64,000 nucleotides of DNA from Pseudomonas viridiflava (GCF_900582195.1 NZ_UTHA01000001.1:806001-870000), one strand, 5' to 3'. Positions 17,497 to 28,250 are shown, counted from the stretch's first letter. Notes: a model not told the origin generated them from the letters alone. Numbers and translations: made by a program.

Positions 17497-17667
17497 GATA
17501 GGGGCCCTTCCTTTGAGTGGTGAGTAACATCGCCGCGATCAGGCAAAGCGGCGAAAGTGGACGAAAAATGCTCATTTACCATGGATGTAAACTCCGCGTT
17601 CTCGCCCGCTTTCTCGCTACGTTCCAGTCCGCGATGTTACTTGCTCACTCAGGCATGACAGAGTGAA

Positions 17668-18267
17668 TTACTCTGCTGCGCCTTCTTCAGCTTCTGGAGC
17701 AACGCGTGGAGCGTGTACGTTTGCAACAGCTTTGTCGTCACCGTGAGCCAGTGCAACGAACTCAACGCCTTTAGGGGCTTTGATGTCGGACAGGTGAACG
17801 ATCGCGCCGATTTCCAGAGCCGACAGGTCGACTTCGATGAACTCAGGCAGATCTTTCGGCAGGCAAGTTACTTCGATTTCGTTCAGGACGTGCGAGATCT
17901 CGCCGCCTTTCTTGATCGGAGCTTCTTCACCAACAAAGTGCACAGGCACGATAGCGGTCAGTTTCTGGCCGGCTACGACGCGTACGAAGTCAGCGTGCAT
18001 AACGTGACCCTTGGACGGGTGACGTTGCAGAGCTTTGATGATGACGTTCTGCTTTTTGCCGCCAACGTTCAGTTCGATTACGTGGCTGTAGGCAGCTTCG
18101 TTTTCGAGCAGTTTGGCAACTTCTTTAGCCAGCATGCTGATGGATTCAGGGGCTTTTTCGCCACCGTAAACTACAGCTGGAACCAGGCTAGCGATACGAC
18201 GCAGGCGGCGGCTCGCACCTTTCCCCAGGTCGGAACGCACTTCAGCATTCAGAGTAAAATCGTTCAT
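17668..18267 (-). CDS. rplY: 50S ribosomal protein L25, CTC (long) form
   Basis: A 199-residue L25/Ctc protein: the N-terminal 5S-rRNA-binding domain (about 1-95) plus the C-terminal TL5-like beta domain absent from the 94-residue E. coli L25. The tail is acidic and Ala/Glu-rich (EAEEGAAE). ATG 18267 follows GGAG with 6 bases spacing and gives the usual start [11 protein letters not shown]; the frame is open upstream but that part is intergenic. The prs terminator lies 64 bases ahead, so expression probably needs its own promoter or readthrough. Confidence 0.96.
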   Translation of the reverse strand: MNDFTLNAEVRSDLGKGASRRLRRIASLVPAVVYGGEKAPESISMLAKEVAKLLENEAAYSHVIELNVGGKKQNVIIKALQRHPSKGHVMHADFVRVVAGQKLTAIVPVHFVGEEAPIKKGGEISHVLNEIEVTCLPKDLPEFIEVDLSALEIGAIVHLSDIKAPKGVEFVALAHGDDKAVANVHAPRVAPEAEEGAAE

Positions 18268-18330
18268 TTTGTATCTCCAAAATAGCCATGACCGAGTGGC
18301 GTTTGCGACCAGCGCCAAACACGGTATGGG

Positions 18331-18376
18331 CAAAAAAGCCCCGCCCCGGCAGGAATGCCGGGGCGGGGCGCTTTTC
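18331..18376 (-). terminator. Strong terminator between prs and rplY
   Basis: On the minus strand GCCCCGCCCCGGC, loop ATTCC, its near-exact complement and TTTTTTG follow the prs stop by about 35 bases. The 14-bp GC stem should stop most prs transcripts. Confidence 0.9.
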
Positions 18377-18408
18377 GTCAACGAGACATTTCGCGAAGGG
18401 CAGGGCCC

Positions 18409-19350
18409 TTAACGGAACATCGCGCTGATCGATTCTTCATTGCTGATGCGGCGAACCGCTTCGGCAACAACCGGTGCGATATCCAGTTGACGGATACGCG
18501 CACAGGCTTGTGCTGCAGCGGACAGCGGGATGGTGTTGGTCACCACCAGCTCGTCCAGCACGGAATTTTCGATATTCTCGATGGCCCGACCCGACAACAC
18601 AGGGTGTGTGCAGTAGGCAAAGACCTTGGCTGCGCCATGCTCTTTCAGGGCCTTGGCCGCGTGGCACAGAGTGCCGGCGGTATCGACCATGTCATCGACC
18701 AGAATGCAGGTACGCCCTTCGACATCACCGATGATATGCATCACTTCAGAGTGATTGGCTTTCTCACGGCGTTTGTCGATGATCCCGAGGTCCACGCCCA
18801 GGGACTTGGCAACGGCACGTGCACGCACGACGCCACCAATGTCCGGGGACACGATCATCAGGTTTTCGAAGCGCTGATCTTCAATGTCATCCACCAGAAC
18901 CGGGGAGCCGTAGATGTTATCTACCGGAATATCGAAGAACCCCTGAATCTGGTCAGCATGCAGATCAACCGTGAGAACACGGTCGATGCCGACTACGGTA
19001 AGCATGTCAGCAACGACTTTCGCGCTGATAGCCACACGTGCGGAACGCGGACGGCGATCCTGACGGGCATAACCAAAATAAGGAATAACAGCAGTGATAC
19101 GAGTAGCCGAGGAGCGGCGGAAGGCATCAGCCATCACTACCAGTTCCATCAGGTTATCGTTGGTCGGAGCGCAAGTCGGCTGAATAATGAAAACGTCTTT
19201 ACCGCGAACGTTTTCATTGATCTCGGCAGTAATTTCGCCGTCGGAGAACTTACCGACAGAGATGTCACCGAGAGGGATATGCAGCTGACGTACGACACGC
19301 CGAGCCAGATCGGGGTTAGCATTCCCCGTAAAGACCATCATCTTGGACAC
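18409..19350 (-). CDS. prs: Ribose-phosphate pyrophosphokinase
   Basis: A 313-residue enzyme making PRPP from ribose 5-phosphate and ATP for purine, pyrimidine, His, Trp and NAD synthesis. DDMVDTAGT is the PRPP-binding loop; [10 protein letters not shown] and [11 protein letters not shown] are the conserved ATP- and catalytic-loop regions. GTG 19350 gives [11 protein letters not shown], like the E. coli start; an ATG three codons in is possible. tRNA-Gln and ispE lie just upstream on the same strand, the usual Pseudomonas order. Confidence 0.97.
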   Translation of the reverse strand: MSKMMVFTGNANPDLARRVVRQLHIPLGDISVGKFSDGEITAEINENVRGKDVFIIQPTCAPTNDNLMELVVMADAFRRSSATRITAVIPYFGYARQDRRPRSARVAISAKVVADMLTVVGIDRVLTVDLHADQIQGFFDIPVDNIYGSPVLVDDIEDQRFENLMIVSPDIGGVVRARAVAKSLGVDLGIIDKRREKANHSEVMHIIGDVEGRTCILVDDMVDTAGTLCHAAKALKEHGAAKVFAYCTHPVLSGRAIENIENSVLDELVVTNTIPLSAAAQACARIRQLDIAPVVAEAVRRISNEESISAMFR

Positions 19351-19395
19351 GCGCAGTACCTAGAGGCTGAGGGTAACCTGGATGAGTAGAGAAAA

Positions 19396-19470
19396 TGGCA
19401 GGGGCGGCTGGATTCGAACCAACGCATGGCAGGATCAAAACCTGCTGCCTTACCGCTTGGCGACGCCCCT
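19396..19470 (-). tRNA. tRNA-Gln (anticodon TTG)
   Basis: The minus strand reads AGGGGCGTCGCCAAGCGGTA and on to GCCCCTGCCA. The 75-base sequence has the anticodon loop TTTTGAT, T arm GGTTCGAATCC and an encoded CCA end. It lies between ispE and prs, a position typical of gamma-proteobacteria, and is probably cut out of the ispE-prs transcript. Confidence 0.95.
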
Positions 19471-19506
19471 GTATCTGTTGCATCAAGTGCCGAGCACCTG
19501 GTTCCT

Positions 19507-20358
19507 TTAGAGCAGACTTTGCAGCTTGCGGTGCAACATCGAAACGTTGCTGCCTTTGGCTACAAACCCTGTAAGGGTCTCTGTCAGAAGGGCCGAGACT
19601 TTATCAGCTTCAGCTTTGCTTGGGAAGCCCCCAAACACACAACTTCCAGTTCCGGTGAGTTTTGCTTCGGTAAATTTACCTAACAAATCCAATGCATTAC
19701 GTACTTCTGGATAACGCCTTGCAACCACCGGCAAGCAGTCATTTCGACTGTTTCCCTCGGGAACGGGGCGCACTTTAATGGGCGGCGTGTTACGTGTCAA
19801 CAAAGGATCGGAAAAAATTTCTGCCGTACTAACAGAGACTTGCGGCACGAGCACCAGATACCACGGTTCTTCGGGATCCACCGGGGTGAGTTTCTCACCC
19901 ACGCCCTCGGCAAACGCCGCGTGACCACGGACGAAAACCGGTACGTCGGCACCCAGCGTCAGGCCCAGAGTAGCCAGGCGATCTTCGTCCCAACCCAATT
20001 GCCACAAATGATTCAGGCCGAGCAAAGTCGTCGCCGCATTCGAACTGCCGCCACCAATACCGCCGCCCATGGGCAGGACTTTATCAATCCAGATATCGAT
20101 GCCGAGCGTGCAGCCGGATTGTTGCTGGAGCATTTTGGCCGCACGCACGATCAGATTGCTGTCATGGGGCACGCCGGCGAACTCGGTGTGCAACTGAATC
20201 ACGCCGTCATCGCGCACGGCAAAGGTGATTTCATCGCCGTAATCGACAAACTGAAACAGCGTCTGCAACTCGTGATAACCGTCTTCACGACGACCGAGAA
20301 TGTGCAACATCAGGTTGAGTTTGGCCGGCGAGGGCAGGGTCAGACGTGCAGCGGTCAT
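19507..20358 (-). CDS. ispE: 4-diphosphocytidyl-2-C-methyl-D-erythritol kinase
   Basis: A 283-residue GHMP kinase of the MEP isoprenoid pathway. It phosphorylates the 2-hydroxyl of CDP-methylerythritol. [21 protein letters not shown] is the N-terminal substrate-binding part and [15 protein letters not shown] the ATP loop. It begins 3 bases after the lolB stop, so both are co-translated, and it is followed by tRNA-Gln and prs. Confidence 0.97.
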   Translation of the reverse strand: MTAARLTLPSPAKLNLMLHILGRREDGYHELQTLFQFVDYGDEITFAVRDDGVIQLHTEFAGVPHDSNLIVRAAKMLQQQSGCTLGIDIWIDKVLPMGGGIGGGSSNAATTLLGLNHLWQLGWDEDRLATLGLTLGADVPVFVRGHAAFAEGVGEKLTPVDPEEPWYLVLVPQVSVSTAEIFSDPLLTRNTPPIKVRPVPEGNSRNDCLPVVARRYPEVRNALDLLGKFTEAKLTGTGSCVFGGFPSKAEADKVSALLTETLTGFVAKGSNVSMLHRKLQSLL

Positions 20359-20361
20359 GCT

Positions 20362-20979
20362 TTATTGCCCCAACTTGCGCGGTTGCCAGGTCTTGATCAC
20401 CAGCGTGACGTCGAGGTCAGTGCCGTGCAGCTTGATGCGTTCGGGCAACCAATAACCGTTTTGTTCGGTGTAAGCGGTGTACTCGACTTTCCAGCCATCC
20501 TGTTCCAGGTTGGCCAAGCGGCTGTCGGCATCCAGATTCAGGCGACTTTTGCTGTCGGGCGCCGGCAGGCCACGCACCCACCAGGCCAGATTCGACACCG
20601 GCAGTTTCCAGCCGAGCTGTTCTTCGAGCAGGGCTTCCGGGGACTGCGATTCATAGCGGCCCTGATTGGCGACTTCCAGCGAGACCTTGCCCGGGCGACC
20701 GGTCAGGCGTGCCGCACCACGACCCAGCGGGCCGGACAGGCGAATGTCGTAATAGTCCTGACGTTGCAGCCAGAACAGCGTGCCGCTACCGGAATCTTTC
20801 GGCGCGCGGATGCCGATCTTGCCGTCGATCTGCCAGCCATCGAGGCCGCTCAGTTGTTGTTTGTTCGCGGCCCATTGAGCCGGACTGCCGTGGCCCTCGA
20901 CCGATTCGCGAGTGCCAAAACCCGAGCAACCGGCGAGCAGGGCGATGAAGCTGAAAACAATAATGTGGCGCAAAAACAT
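20362..20979 (-). CDS. lolB: Outer-membrane lipoprotein receptor LolB
   Basis: A 205-residue lipoprotein (LLAGCSGFG, lipid-bearing C18). It takes lipoproteins from the carrier LolA and inserts them into the inner leaflet of the outer membrane. The LolA/LolB barrel residues and WWVRGLPAP match the family. It sits 3 bases after the TPR gene and 3 bases before ispE, so the three genes form a tight operon. Confidence 0.95.
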   Translation of the reverse strand: MFLRHIIVFSFIALLAGCSGFGTRESVEGHGSPAQWAANKQQLSGLDGWQIDGKIGIRAPKDSGSGTLFWLQRQDYYDIRLSGPLGRGAARLTGRPGKVSLEVANQGRYESQSPEALLEEQLGWKLPVSNLAWWVRGLPAPDSKSRLNLDADSRLANLEQDGWKVEYTAYTEQNGYWLPERIKLHGTDLDVTLVIKTWQPRKLGQ

Positions 20980-20982
20980 GAG

Positions 20983-22707
20983 TTAAAGGGTCTCGGATCC
21001 GGTCAGGCGCTTGATGGTGCTGCGCAGAATGGTGCTGTCGGGCTGATCCTTGAGGAATTTGCCCCAGATTTGTTTGGCTTCGCGCTGGTTGCCCTTGGTC
21101 CACAACACTTCACCGAGGTGCGCGGCGACTTCGTGATCAGGGAAACGCTCCAGCGCCTGACGCAGATATTTCTCGGCGTCGTCCAGATTGCCCAAGCGGT
21201 AATTCACCCAGCCGAGGCTGTCGAGTACGGCCGGGTCTTCCGGATTGATCTGGTGCGCCTGCTCGATCAGCGTTTTGGCTTCAGCGTAGCGCGTGGTGCG
21301 ATCGGACAGGGTGTAGCCCAAAGCATTGAGTGCCATGGCGTTGTCCGGATCACGCTTGATGATCAGGCGCAGGTCTTTTTCCATCTGCGCCAGGTCATTG
21401 CGTTTTTCCGCGAGCATCGCCCGGGTGTAGAGCAGATTCAGATCGTCCGGGTATTGCTGCAAGGCTTGCTGCAAGACTTTCCAGGCCTTGTCGTCCTGTT
21501 TATTGGCCGACAGGGTTTCCGATTCGATCAGGTACAGCTGAATCGCGTAGTCCGGCTGTTCGTCGCGCTGGGCGGCGAGTTTGCTCTGCGCCTCAGCGGT
21601 TTTACCGTTGTTCATCAGAATATCGGCCTGACGCAGTTGCGCCGGCAGATAATCGTTGCCCGGGCCGACCTGGGCGTACTCGATGAGCGCGCCTTGCGGG
21701 TCGTTTCGTTCTTCGGCGATGCGACCGAGGTTCAGGTGCGCCGAATCGACATGGCTTTCGCGAGCAATCAAGTCTTCCAGATAGCCCTTGGCCTCGTCCC
21801 AGGCTTTGGCTTCCAGGCAGACCAGGGCCAGCGAGTAACGCAGTTCGTCGTCTTCCGGGTATTGCTGCACAAGGCTGGAGAACTCGGCTTTGGCGTCGTC
21901 CATGCGGTCCTGTTCAACCAGCATGCGTGCGTAAGTCAGGCGCAGGCGCTTGTCGTCCGGGTACTTCTTGATGCTTTTTTGCAGCAGAGGCAGGGCTTCG
22001 TCGCCACGGTTCAGCAATTGCAGCAGACGTGCGCGCAGCAGAATCGGCGCGATCTCGCCGTCATCCGGCGGATTGTCTTCGAGCAGGGCCAGTGCCGCTT
22101 TGTTGTCGCCGTCCTGTTGCAACAACAGGGCTTTGCCGAAAATCAGCTGGCTGTTGTTCGGGTGACGCTGCAACAAACGGTCGAAGCTTTTCATCAGACC
22201 GTTGCGGGTTTCCTGATCGGTATCCGCTGCCGACAGCGCGAGGAAGTCGAAATGGGTATCGCCCTTGCCCTGCAGGACTTTCTCCATATAGACCATGGAG
22301 TCGTCATAACGCCCGGCGCGGGCCAGTTGCACGGCGGCGGCGCGTTGCGCTTCGAGATCGTCCGGAGCGTTTTTTGCCCAGATCAGCGCGGTATCAAGGG
22401 CCGGTTGATCGGCGCCCAGATATTCGGCGATACGGAATGCGCGCTCGGAGACGCCCGGATCCTGGGTGTTGATGGCCTGGGTCACGTAGTTGTCCAGGGC
22501 AATGTCGAAACGATTGCGCTGGCCGGCGAGTTCGGCGCTCAACAGGCTGAAAACGGTTTCCTCGCTGAACGAGCTGTAAACCTTGGGCTTTTCAGGCGCG
22601 GGCGTGGTGTCTTCAACCGACGGCGTACCGTCCGGCGACACCGGGGCCAAGGCCTGGCAGCCGCTGAGGAAGACAAAAGCGAGGAGCAACGCGGAAGATC
22701 TATTCAT
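20983..22707 (-). CDS. Tetratricopeptide-repeat lipoprotein
   Basis: A 574-residue protein with a lipoprotein signal (FLSGCQ, C17) and roughly ten TPR units between residues 50 and 560, e.g. the runs around ALIWAKNAPDDLEAQRAAAV and LNALGYTLSDRTTRYAEAKT. It is probably a periplasmic or outer-membrane scaffold. It is first in the TPR-lolB-ispE operon and divergent from hemA, the same place as PA4667 in P. aeruginosa as I recall. Its partners are unknown. Confidence 0.9.
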   Translation of the reverse strand: MNRSSALLLAFVFLSGCQALAPVSPDGTPSVEDTTPAPEKPKVYSSFSEETVFSLLSAELAGQRNRFDIALDNYVTQAINTQDPGVSERAFRIAEYLGADQPALDTALIWAKNAPDDLEAQRAAAVQLARAGRYDDSMVYMEKVLQGKGDTHFDFLALSAADTDQETRNGLMKSFDRLLQRHPNNSQLIFGKALLLQQDGDNKAALALLEDNPPDDGEIAPILLRARLLQLLNRGDEALPLLQKSIKKYPDDKRLRLTYARMLVEQDRMDDAKAEFSSLVQQYPEDDELRYSLALVCLEAKAWDEAKGYLEDLIARESHVDSAHLNLGRIAEERNDPQGALIEYAQVGPGNDYLPAQLRQADILMNNGKTAEAQSKLAAQRDEQPDYAIQLYLIESETLSANKQDDKAWKVLQQALQQYPDDLNLLYTRAMLAEKRNDLAQMEKDLRLIIKRDPDNAMALNALGYTLSDRTTRYAEAKTLIEQAHQINPEDPAVLDSLGWVNYRLGNLDDAEKYLRQALERFPDHEVAAHLGEVLWTKGNQREAKQIWGKFLKDQPDSTILRSTIKRLTGSETL

Positions 22708-22789
22708 ATAGGAAGAGGACGACTAACCTGCGGTCGGATCATCATGACACAAGCCTTCGGCCAAACATAACCGAGACTCAATTGTGCCC

Positions 22790-22795
22790 ATTATA
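22790..22795 (-). promoter_or_regulatory. Candidate -10 box of the TPR-lolB-ispE operon
   Basis: A perfect TATAAT on the minus strand, 83 bases before the start of the TPR gene. No good -35 is found at 16-18 bases spacing (best CTATTG), so the promoter would be weak or activator-dependent. Confidence 0.35.
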
Positions 22796-22889
22796 GGGGC
22801 TGACGATTGGGACAATAGTCAGCGGTAGTTGTTCTGAATCTTTCGAAGTAGGACAATTGCCGGCTTCACGTCACCATCAGCGACCTTGA

Positions 22890-24176
22890 ATGGCCTTCCT
22901 TGCACTCGGTATCAACCACAAGACTGCGTCAGTAGACGTCCGCGAGCGCGTGGCTTTTACTCCTGAACAGCTGGTGGAGGCCTTGCAGCAGCTCTGCCGA
23001 CTGACCGACAGCCGCGAAGCCGCGATCCTCTCCACCTGCAATCGCAGTGAGCTTTATATAGAACAGGATCAGCTTTCTGCCGATATCGTGCTGCGCTGGC
23101 TGGCCGACTATCACCATTTAAGCCTCGATGAGCTGCGCGCGAGTGCTTATGTGCATGAAGATGATGCGGCAGTTCGTCACATGATGCGCGTCGCCTCCGG
23201 GCTCGACTCGCTGGTGCTGGGTGAGCCGCAAATTCTCGGCCAGATGAAATCGGCCTATGCCGTGGCCCGCGAGGCTGGCACCATCGGGCCGCTGTTGGGG
23301 CGACTGTTTCAGGCAACGTTCAATGCCGCCAAGCAGGTGCGCACCGACACTGCCATTGGTGAAAACCCGGTATCGGTGGCGTTTGCCGCCGTCAGCTTGG
23401 CGAAACAGATTTTCAGTGATTTGCAGCGCAGTCAGGCCTTGCTGATTGGCGCCGGCGAGACCATTACATTGGTCGCCCGCCATTTGCACGAACTGGGGGT
23501 CAAGCGCATCGTCGTCGCTAACCGCACGCTCGAACGCGCCAGTCTGCTCGCCGAACAGTTCGGCGCTCACGCAGTGCTGCTCTCGGACATCCCGGCAGAA
23601 CTGGTGCGCAGCGATATCGTGATCAGTTCGACCGCCAGTCAGTTGCCGATTCTTGGCAAAGGCGCGGTGGAAAGCGCGCTGAAGCTGCGCAAGCACAAAC
23701 CGATCTTCATGGTCGACATCGCCGTACCCCGGGATATCGAGCCGGAAGTCGGCGAGCTGGACGACGTTTACCTGTACAGCGTCGACGATCTCCACGAAGT
23801 GGTCGCCGAAAACCTCAAGAGCCGTCAGGGCGCAGCGCAAGCCGCTGAAGAGATGGTTTCGGTCGGCGCTGACGATTTCATGGTGCGCCTGCGCGAACTG
23901 GCGGCGGTCGACGTGCTCAAGGCCTATCGTCAACAGAGCGAACGCCTGCGCGACGAAGAGCTGCAAAAAGCCCTGCGCCTGCTGGCCAACGGCGGCAACG
24001 CCGAAGAGGTGCTCGGGCAACTGGCCCGTGGACTGACCAATAAACTGTTGCATGCCCCGAGCGTGCAACTGAAAAAGCTTTCTGCCGAAGGCCGCCTTGA
24101 TGCGCTGGCCATGGCTCAGGAACTCTTTGCCCTCGAGGGCTCACCGGATAGCTTTTCGGATAAAAAACCGCAATGA
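22890..24176 (+). CDS. hemA: Glutamyl-tRNA reductase
   Basis: A 428-residue enzyme making glutamate-1-semialdehyde, the first committed step of tetrapyrrole synthesis. STCNRSELY holds the catalytic Cys that forms the thioester with glutamate. [13 protein letters not shown] and the NADPH-binding LLIGAGETI follow, and the C-terminal helix dimerises. It starts the hemA-prfA-prmC-moeB-murI operon and overlaps prfA by 4 bases. hemH lies 15 kb downstream. Confidence 0.97.
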   Translation: MAFLALGINHKTASVDVRERVAFTPEQLVEALQQLCRLTDSREAAILSTCNRSELYIEQDQLSADIVLRWLADYHHLSLDELRASAYVHEDDAAVRHMMRVASGLDSLVLGEPQILGQMKSAYAVAREAGTIGPLLGRLFQATFNAAKQVRTDTAIGENPVSVAFAAVSLAKQIFSDLQRSQALLIGAGETITLVARHLHELGVKRIVVANRTLERASLLAEQFGAHAVLLSDIPAELVRSDIVISSTASQLPILGKGAVESALKLRKHKPIFMVDIAVPRDIEPEVGELDDVYLYSVDDLHEVVAENLKSRQGAAQAAEEMVSVGADDFMVRLRELAAVDVLKAYRQQSERLRDEELQKALRLLANGGNAEEVLGQLARGLTNKLLHAPSVQLKKLSAEGRLDALAMAQELFALEGSPDSFSDKKPQ

Positions 24177-25255
24177 AAGCGTCACTGCTCAATAAGCTGG
24201 ATATCCTCCAGGACCGTTTCGAGGAACTGACCGCGCTGCTCGGCGACGGCGAAGTCATTGCCGATCAGGCCAAATTCCGCGCTTATTCCAAGGAATACGC
24301 CGAACTTGAGCCGGTGGTGCAAGGCTATAAAAAGCTGCTCAGCGTACAAAGCGATCTGGAAGGCGCGCAGGCGCTGCTCAAGGATAGCGACCCGGACATG
24401 CGGGAAATGGCCGTGGAAGAAGTCCGCGAAGCCAAGGAATTGCTGATCACCCTGGAGTCCGACCTGCAACGCATGTTGCTGCCCAAGGATCCGAATGATG
24501 GGCGCAACGTCTTCCTCGAAATTCGTGCCGGCACCGGTGGCGACGAGGCGGCGATCTTCTCCGGCGACCTGTTCCGCATGTATTCGCGTTACGCCGAACG
24601 CCGTGGCTGGCGTGTCGAGATCCTTTCGGAAAACGAAGGCGAACATGGTGGCTATAAAGAAGTCATCGCGCGCATCGAAGGCGACAACGTTTACGGCAAG
24701 CTGAAATTCGAATCCGGTGCGCACCGCGTTCAGCGTGTACCCGCTACCGAATCCCAGGGCCGTATCCACACCTCGGCCTGCACCGTGGCGGTGTTGCCCG
24801 AGCCCGACGAGCGCGAAGCCATCGAGATCAACCCGGCGGATTTGCGCGTCGACACCTTCCGCTCCTCCGGGGCCGGTGGTCAGCACGTCAACACCACCGA
24901 CTCGGCGATCCGCATCACGCACATACCGACCGGCACTGTCGTCGAGTGTCAGGAAGAACGCTCCCAGCACAAGAACCGGGCGCGGGCGATGGCCTGGTTA
25001 TCGGCCAAGCTCAACGATCAGCAAACCGCCGCGGCGGCCAATGCGATCGCCAGCGAGCGTAAATTGCTGGTGGGTTCCGGTGACCGTTCCGAGCGCATTC
25101 GCACCTATAACTTCGCTCAAGGCCGGGTGACAGACCATCGCGTCAACCTGACCCTGTATTCGCTTGATGAAATTCTCGCCGGTGGTGTTGAAGCAGTGAT
25201 CGAGCCGTTGCTGGCCGAATACCAGGCTGACCAGCTCGCCGCGATAGGTGAATAA
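24173..25255 (+). CDS. prfA: Peptide chain release factor 1
   Basis: A 360-residue class I release factor that reads UAA and [18 protein letters not shown] contains the PAT codon-recognition tripeptide, and GAGGQHVN the GGQ motif whose Gln is methylated by PrmC, encoded directly downstream. The start overlaps hemA by ATGA, and the stop TAA is followed without a gap by the prmC ATG. Confidence 0.98.
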   Translation: MKASLLNKLDILQDRFEELTALLGDGEVIADQAKFRAYSKEYAELEPVVQGYKKLLSVQSDLEGAQALLKDSDPDMREMAVEEVREAKELLITLESDLQRMLLPKDPNDGRNVFLEIRAGTGGDEAAIFSGDLFRMYSRYAERRGWRVEILSENEGEHGGYKEVIARIEGDNVYGKLKFESGAHRVQRVPATESQGRIHTSACTVAVLPEPDEREAIEINPADLRVDTFRSSGAGGQHVNTTDSAIRITHIPTGTVVECQEERSQHKNRARAMAWLSAKLNDQQTAAAANAIASERKLLVGSGDRSERIRTYNFAQGRVTDHRVNLTLYSLDEILAGGVEAVIEPLLAEYQADQLAAIGE

Positions 25256-26086
25256 ATGACCATCATTGCCAGCCTGTTGCGTGCCGCTGAATTGCCCGAC
25301 TCGCCGACTGCGCGTCTGGATGCCGAGTTGCTTCTTGCCGCCGCACTGGGCAAGTCGCGCAGCTTTCTGCATACCTGGCCCGAGCGCATCGTGCCGAGTG
25401 AAGCGGCGCTGACCTTTGCCGAGTACTTGCAACGGCGTCGTGGCGGTGAGCCGGTGGCCTACATTCTCGGTCAGCAGGGCTTCTGGAAGCTCGATCTGGA
25501 AGTCGCGCCGCACACGCTGATCCCGCGTCCGGACACTGAATTGTTAGTGGAGGCGGCGCTGGAATTGCTCCCCGCAACCCCGGCCAAAGTACTTGACCTC
25601 GGCACTGGCAGCGGCGCGATCGCGTTGGCCTTGGCCAGCGAACGTCCGGCGTGGAAAGTCACTGCCGTGGATCGCGTACTCGAAGCTGTGGCACTCGCTG
25701 AACGTAATCGCCAGCGTCTGCATTTGAACAACGCCACGGTGCTGAGCAGTCATTGGTTCAGCGCCCTGGAAGGTCAGCGCTTTCAGTTGATCATCAGCAA
25801 CCCGCCGTACATTGCCGCTGCCGACCCGCATCTGGTTGAAGGCGATGTGCGCTTCGAGCCGGCCAGCGCATTGGTCGCCGGTGAGGACGGGCTCGATGAT
25901 CTGCGTTTGATCGTTGCGCAGGCCCCGGAACATCTGGAGGCCGCTGGCTGGCTGATGCTCGAGCACGGCTATGATCAAGCCGAAGCCGTGCGCGACTTGC
26001 TGCTGACGCGCGGTTTCGAAGAGGTCCACAGCCGCACCGATCTGGGCGGTCATCAACGCATCAGTCTGGGGCGCCTGCCGTGCTGA
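25256..26086 (+). CDS. prmC: Release factor glutamine N5-methyltransferase
   Basis: A 276-residue SAM-dependent methyltransferase with an N-terminal helical domain that binds the release factor, the SAM motif LDLGTGSGAIALALA and the catalytic ISNPPYI. It methylates the Gln of the GGQ motif of RF1 and RF2. It directly abuts prfA and overlaps moeB by 7 bases. Confidence 0.97.
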   Translation: MTIIASLLRAAELPDSPTARLDAELLLAAALGKSRSFLHTWPERIVPSEAALTFAEYLQRRRGGEPVAYILGQQGFWKLDLEVAPHTLIPRPDTELLVEAALELLPATPAKVLDLGTGSGAIALALASERPAWKVTAVDRVLEAVALAERNRQRLHLNNATVLSSHWFSALEGQRFQLIISNPPYIAAADPHLVEGDVRFEPASALVAGEDGLDDLRLIVAQAPEHLEAAGWLMLEHGYDQAEAVRDLLLTRGFEEVHSRTDLGGHQRISLGRLPC

Positions 26087-26835
26087 ATGATCAGGAATTG
26101 CTGCGCTACAGCCGGCAGATTCTGCTGCAACACATCGACATCGACGGGCAACTGAAGCTCAAGGACAGTCGCGTGCTGATCGTTGGCCTCGGCGGTCTCG
26201 GTGCACCGGTTGCGCTGTATCTGGCAGCGGCGGGTGTCGGTGAATTGCATCTGGCGGATTTCGATACCGTCGACCTGACCAATCTGCAACGCCAGATCAT
26301 TCATGACACCGACAGCGTTGGCATGAGCAAGGTCGACTCGGCGCTCAAGCGTCTGGGTGCGATCAACCCCGAGATTCAACTGGTCGCTCATCGTCAGGCG
26401 CTGGACGAGGATTCTCTCGCGGCTGCCGTGGCGGCGGTGGATCTGGTGCTCGACTGTTCCGATAATTTCTCCACCCGCGAAGCGGTCAACGCTGCGTGTG
26501 TAGCTGCGTGTAAACCGTTAGTCAGCGGCGCGGCGATTCGTCTGGAAGGGCAGTTATCGGTGTTCGACCCGCGTCGCGCCGAGAGCCCGTGCTATCACTG
26601 CTTGTACGGGCACGGCAGCGAAGCCGAACTGACCTGCAGCGAGGCCGGTGTGGTCGGGCCGCTGGTCGGTCTGGTCGGCAGCTTGCAGGCGCTGGAAGCG
26701 TTGAAAGTATTGGTCGGTTTCGGTGAACCGCTGGTGGGCCGCTTGCTGTTGATCGATGCCTTGGGCTCGCGTTTCCGCGAGTTGCGCGTCAAGCGTGATC
26801 CGGGTTGCAGCGTCTGTGGTACGCGCCATGCGTGA
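26080..26835 (+). CDS. moeB: Molybdopterin-synthase adenylyltransferase / ThiF-family protein
   Basis: A 251-residue E1-like enzyme. [19 protein letters not shown] is the ATP-binding loop, [13 protein letters not shown] the catalytic region, and CYHC plus CSVC the paired zinc ligands. It adenylates the C-terminal Gly-Gly of MoaD; ThiS is an alternative partner. It overlaps prmC by 7 and murI by 8 bases. No other molybdopterin gene is nearby, so its place here reflects operon tradition rather than pathway. Confidence 0.92.
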   Translation: MLNDQELLRYSRQILLQHIDIDGQLKLKDSRVLIVGLGGLGAPVALYLAAAGVGELHLADFDTVDLTNLQRQIIHDTDSVGMSKVDSALKRLGAINPEIQLVAHRQALDEDSLAAAVAAVDLVLDCSDNFSTREAVNAACVAACKPLVSGAAIRLEGQLSVFDPRRAESPCYHCLYGHGSEAELTCSEAGVVGPLVGLVGSLQALEALKVLVGFGEPLVGRLLLIDALGSRFRELRVKRDPGCSVCGTRHA

Positions 26836-27619
26836 AGCGCCGATCGGCGTGTTCGACTCCGGCGTCGGCGGCTTGTCGGTGCTGGCGGAAATCCAGCGTT
26901 TGCTGCCCAATGAATCGCTGCTCTATGTCGCCGATTGCGGGCACATTCCCTACGGCGAGAAAACCCCGGAATTCATCCGCCAACGCTGCAGCGTGATGGC
27001 GGGTTTTTTCCGTGAGCAAGGCGCCAAGGCCTTGGTCATCGCGTGCAATACCGCGACGGTCGCGGGTGTCGCCGATCTACGCCGTGATTTTCCCGACTGG
27101 CCGCTTGTCGGGATGGAGCCTGCGGTCAAACCTGCTGCTGCCGCGACCCGCAGCGGTGTGGTCGGTGTGCTCGCCACCACCGGCACGTTGCAGAGTGCCA
27201 AGTTCGCTGCGTTGCTTGATCGCTTTGCCACCGACGTGCGCGTGATCACCCAGCCATGCCCCGGTCTGGTCGAGCTGATCGAGAGCGGCGATCTGCACAG
27301 CGCCGAGTTGCGCCAGTTGCTGCAGGGTTATGTCGAGCCACTGTTGGCCAATGGTTGCGACACGATCATTTTGGGCTGCACCCACTATCCTTTTCTGAAA
27401 CCGATGCTCAAGTCGATGATCCCTGCCGACATCAGCTTGATCGATACCGGTGCGGCTGTGGCGCGGCAACTTCAGCGGCTTTTAGCGGGGCGCGAATTGC
27501 TCGCTGCCGGGCCGAACCAGCCGGTCAGATTCTGGACCAGCGCTGATCCTGCGTACTTCAAGAACATCCTGCCATCGCTGGGGCAACGTGCTGGCGAAGT
27601 GCAAAACTTCGACTTGTAA
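26828..27619 (+). CDS. murI: Glutamate racemase
   Basis: A 263-residue enzyme making D-glutamate for peptidoglycan. [14 protein letters not shown] opens the protein, and the two catalytic cysteines are in ACNTATV and [12 protein letters not shown] 26828 overlaps the moeB end by 8 bases; longer in-frame starts would lie wholly inside moeB. It ends the hemA operon. Confidence 0.97.
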   Translation: MREAPIGVFDSGVGGLSVLAEIQRLLPNESLLYVADCGHIPYGEKTPEFIRQRCSVMAGFFREQGAKALVIACNTATVAGVADLRRDFPDWPLVGMEPAVKPAAAATRSGVVGVLATTGTLQSAKFAALLDRFATDVRVITQPCPGLVELIESGDLHSAELRQLLQGYVEPLLANGCDTIILGCTHYPFLKPMLKSMIPADISLIDTGAAVARQLQRLLAGRELLAAGPNQPVRFWTSADPAYFKNILPSLGQRAGEVQNFDL

Positions 27620-27649
27620 AAAAATTGTGAAATAACTAAAAAATCAGCT

Positions 27650-27677
27650 GAACTTCTGAGCAGACGCCAGCTTCTAT
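27650..27677 (+). promoter_or_regulatory. AlgU/sigma-E-type promoter of pagL
   Basis: GAACTT (27650-27655), a 17-base spacer and TCTAT (27673-27677) match the AlgU (sigma-22) consensus GAACTT-N16/17-TCTRA in 10 of 11 bases. The predicted transcript start is near 27684, about 48 bases before the pagL start. Envelope-stress control would fit an outer-membrane lipid A enzyme. Confidence 0.6.
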
Positions 27678-27731
27678 AGCGAAGAGTTAGCTAGAAAACC
27701 AAACGATCGTTCCGGAAAAGGAAGTTTCAAA

Positions 27732-28250
27732 GTGAAGCGACTATTCTGCTTGGCCGCGATTGCGGCCGCACTGATGGGGCAAAGTATTACTGCGCAAGCG
27801 GCCGGTGTGGAGTTCGCGGTGGGGGCCACCAGCGACTCGACCATGACGTACCGCCTGGGCATGAATTTCGACTGGGACAAGAGCTGGTTGCAGAGTGACG
27901 TCGGTCGCCTGACCGGTTACTGGAGCGGGGCTTACACTTACTGGGAAGGTGACAAGACGTCCAGTAACAACAGCCTGTCGTTCTCGCCGGTATTTGTTTA
28001 CGAGTTCGCCGGTCAGTCGGTCAAACCGTACATCGAAGCGGGGATCGGTGTGGCGGCCTTCTCTAACACCAAGTACGAATCCAATAACCTCGGCGGCTCT
28101 TTCCAGTTCGAAGACCGCCTCGGTTTTGGTCTGCGTTTCAATGGCGGACATGAAGTCGGGATTCGTGCGACGCACTATTCCAACGCTGGTCTTGCCAGTG
28201 ACAACGACGGCGTAGAAAGTTACGCGCTGCATTACACGATGCCGTTGTAA
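27732..28250 (+). CDS. pagL: Lipid A 3-O-deacylase PagL
   Basis: A 172-residue outer-membrane protein with a signal peptide (cut after AQA, near residue 23) and an 8-strand barrel pattern. The catalytic triad is present as HYS (His and Ser two apart) and a Glu 14 residues after the His, the spacing of P. aeruginosa PagL. It removes the 3-linked acyl chain of lipid A. The start is a GTG at 27732 with AAGGAAG upstream. It lies 112 bases after murI, behind its own AlgU-like promoter. Confidence 0.92.
   Translation: MKRLFCLAAIAAALMGQSITAQAAGVEFAVGATSDSTMTYRLGMNFDWDKSWLQSDVGRLTGYWSGAYTYWEGDKTSSNNSLSFSPVFVYEFAGQSVKPYIEAGIGVAAFSNTKYESNNLGGSFQFEDRLGFGLRFNGGHEVGIRATHYSNAGLASDNDGVESYALHYTMPL

Noticed and set aside
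19840..22770. A 976-codon open frame on the + strand opposite ispE, lolB and the TPR gene.
   Set aside because: It is an antisense shadow produced by high GC and third-position bias; three well-supported genes lie on the other strand.
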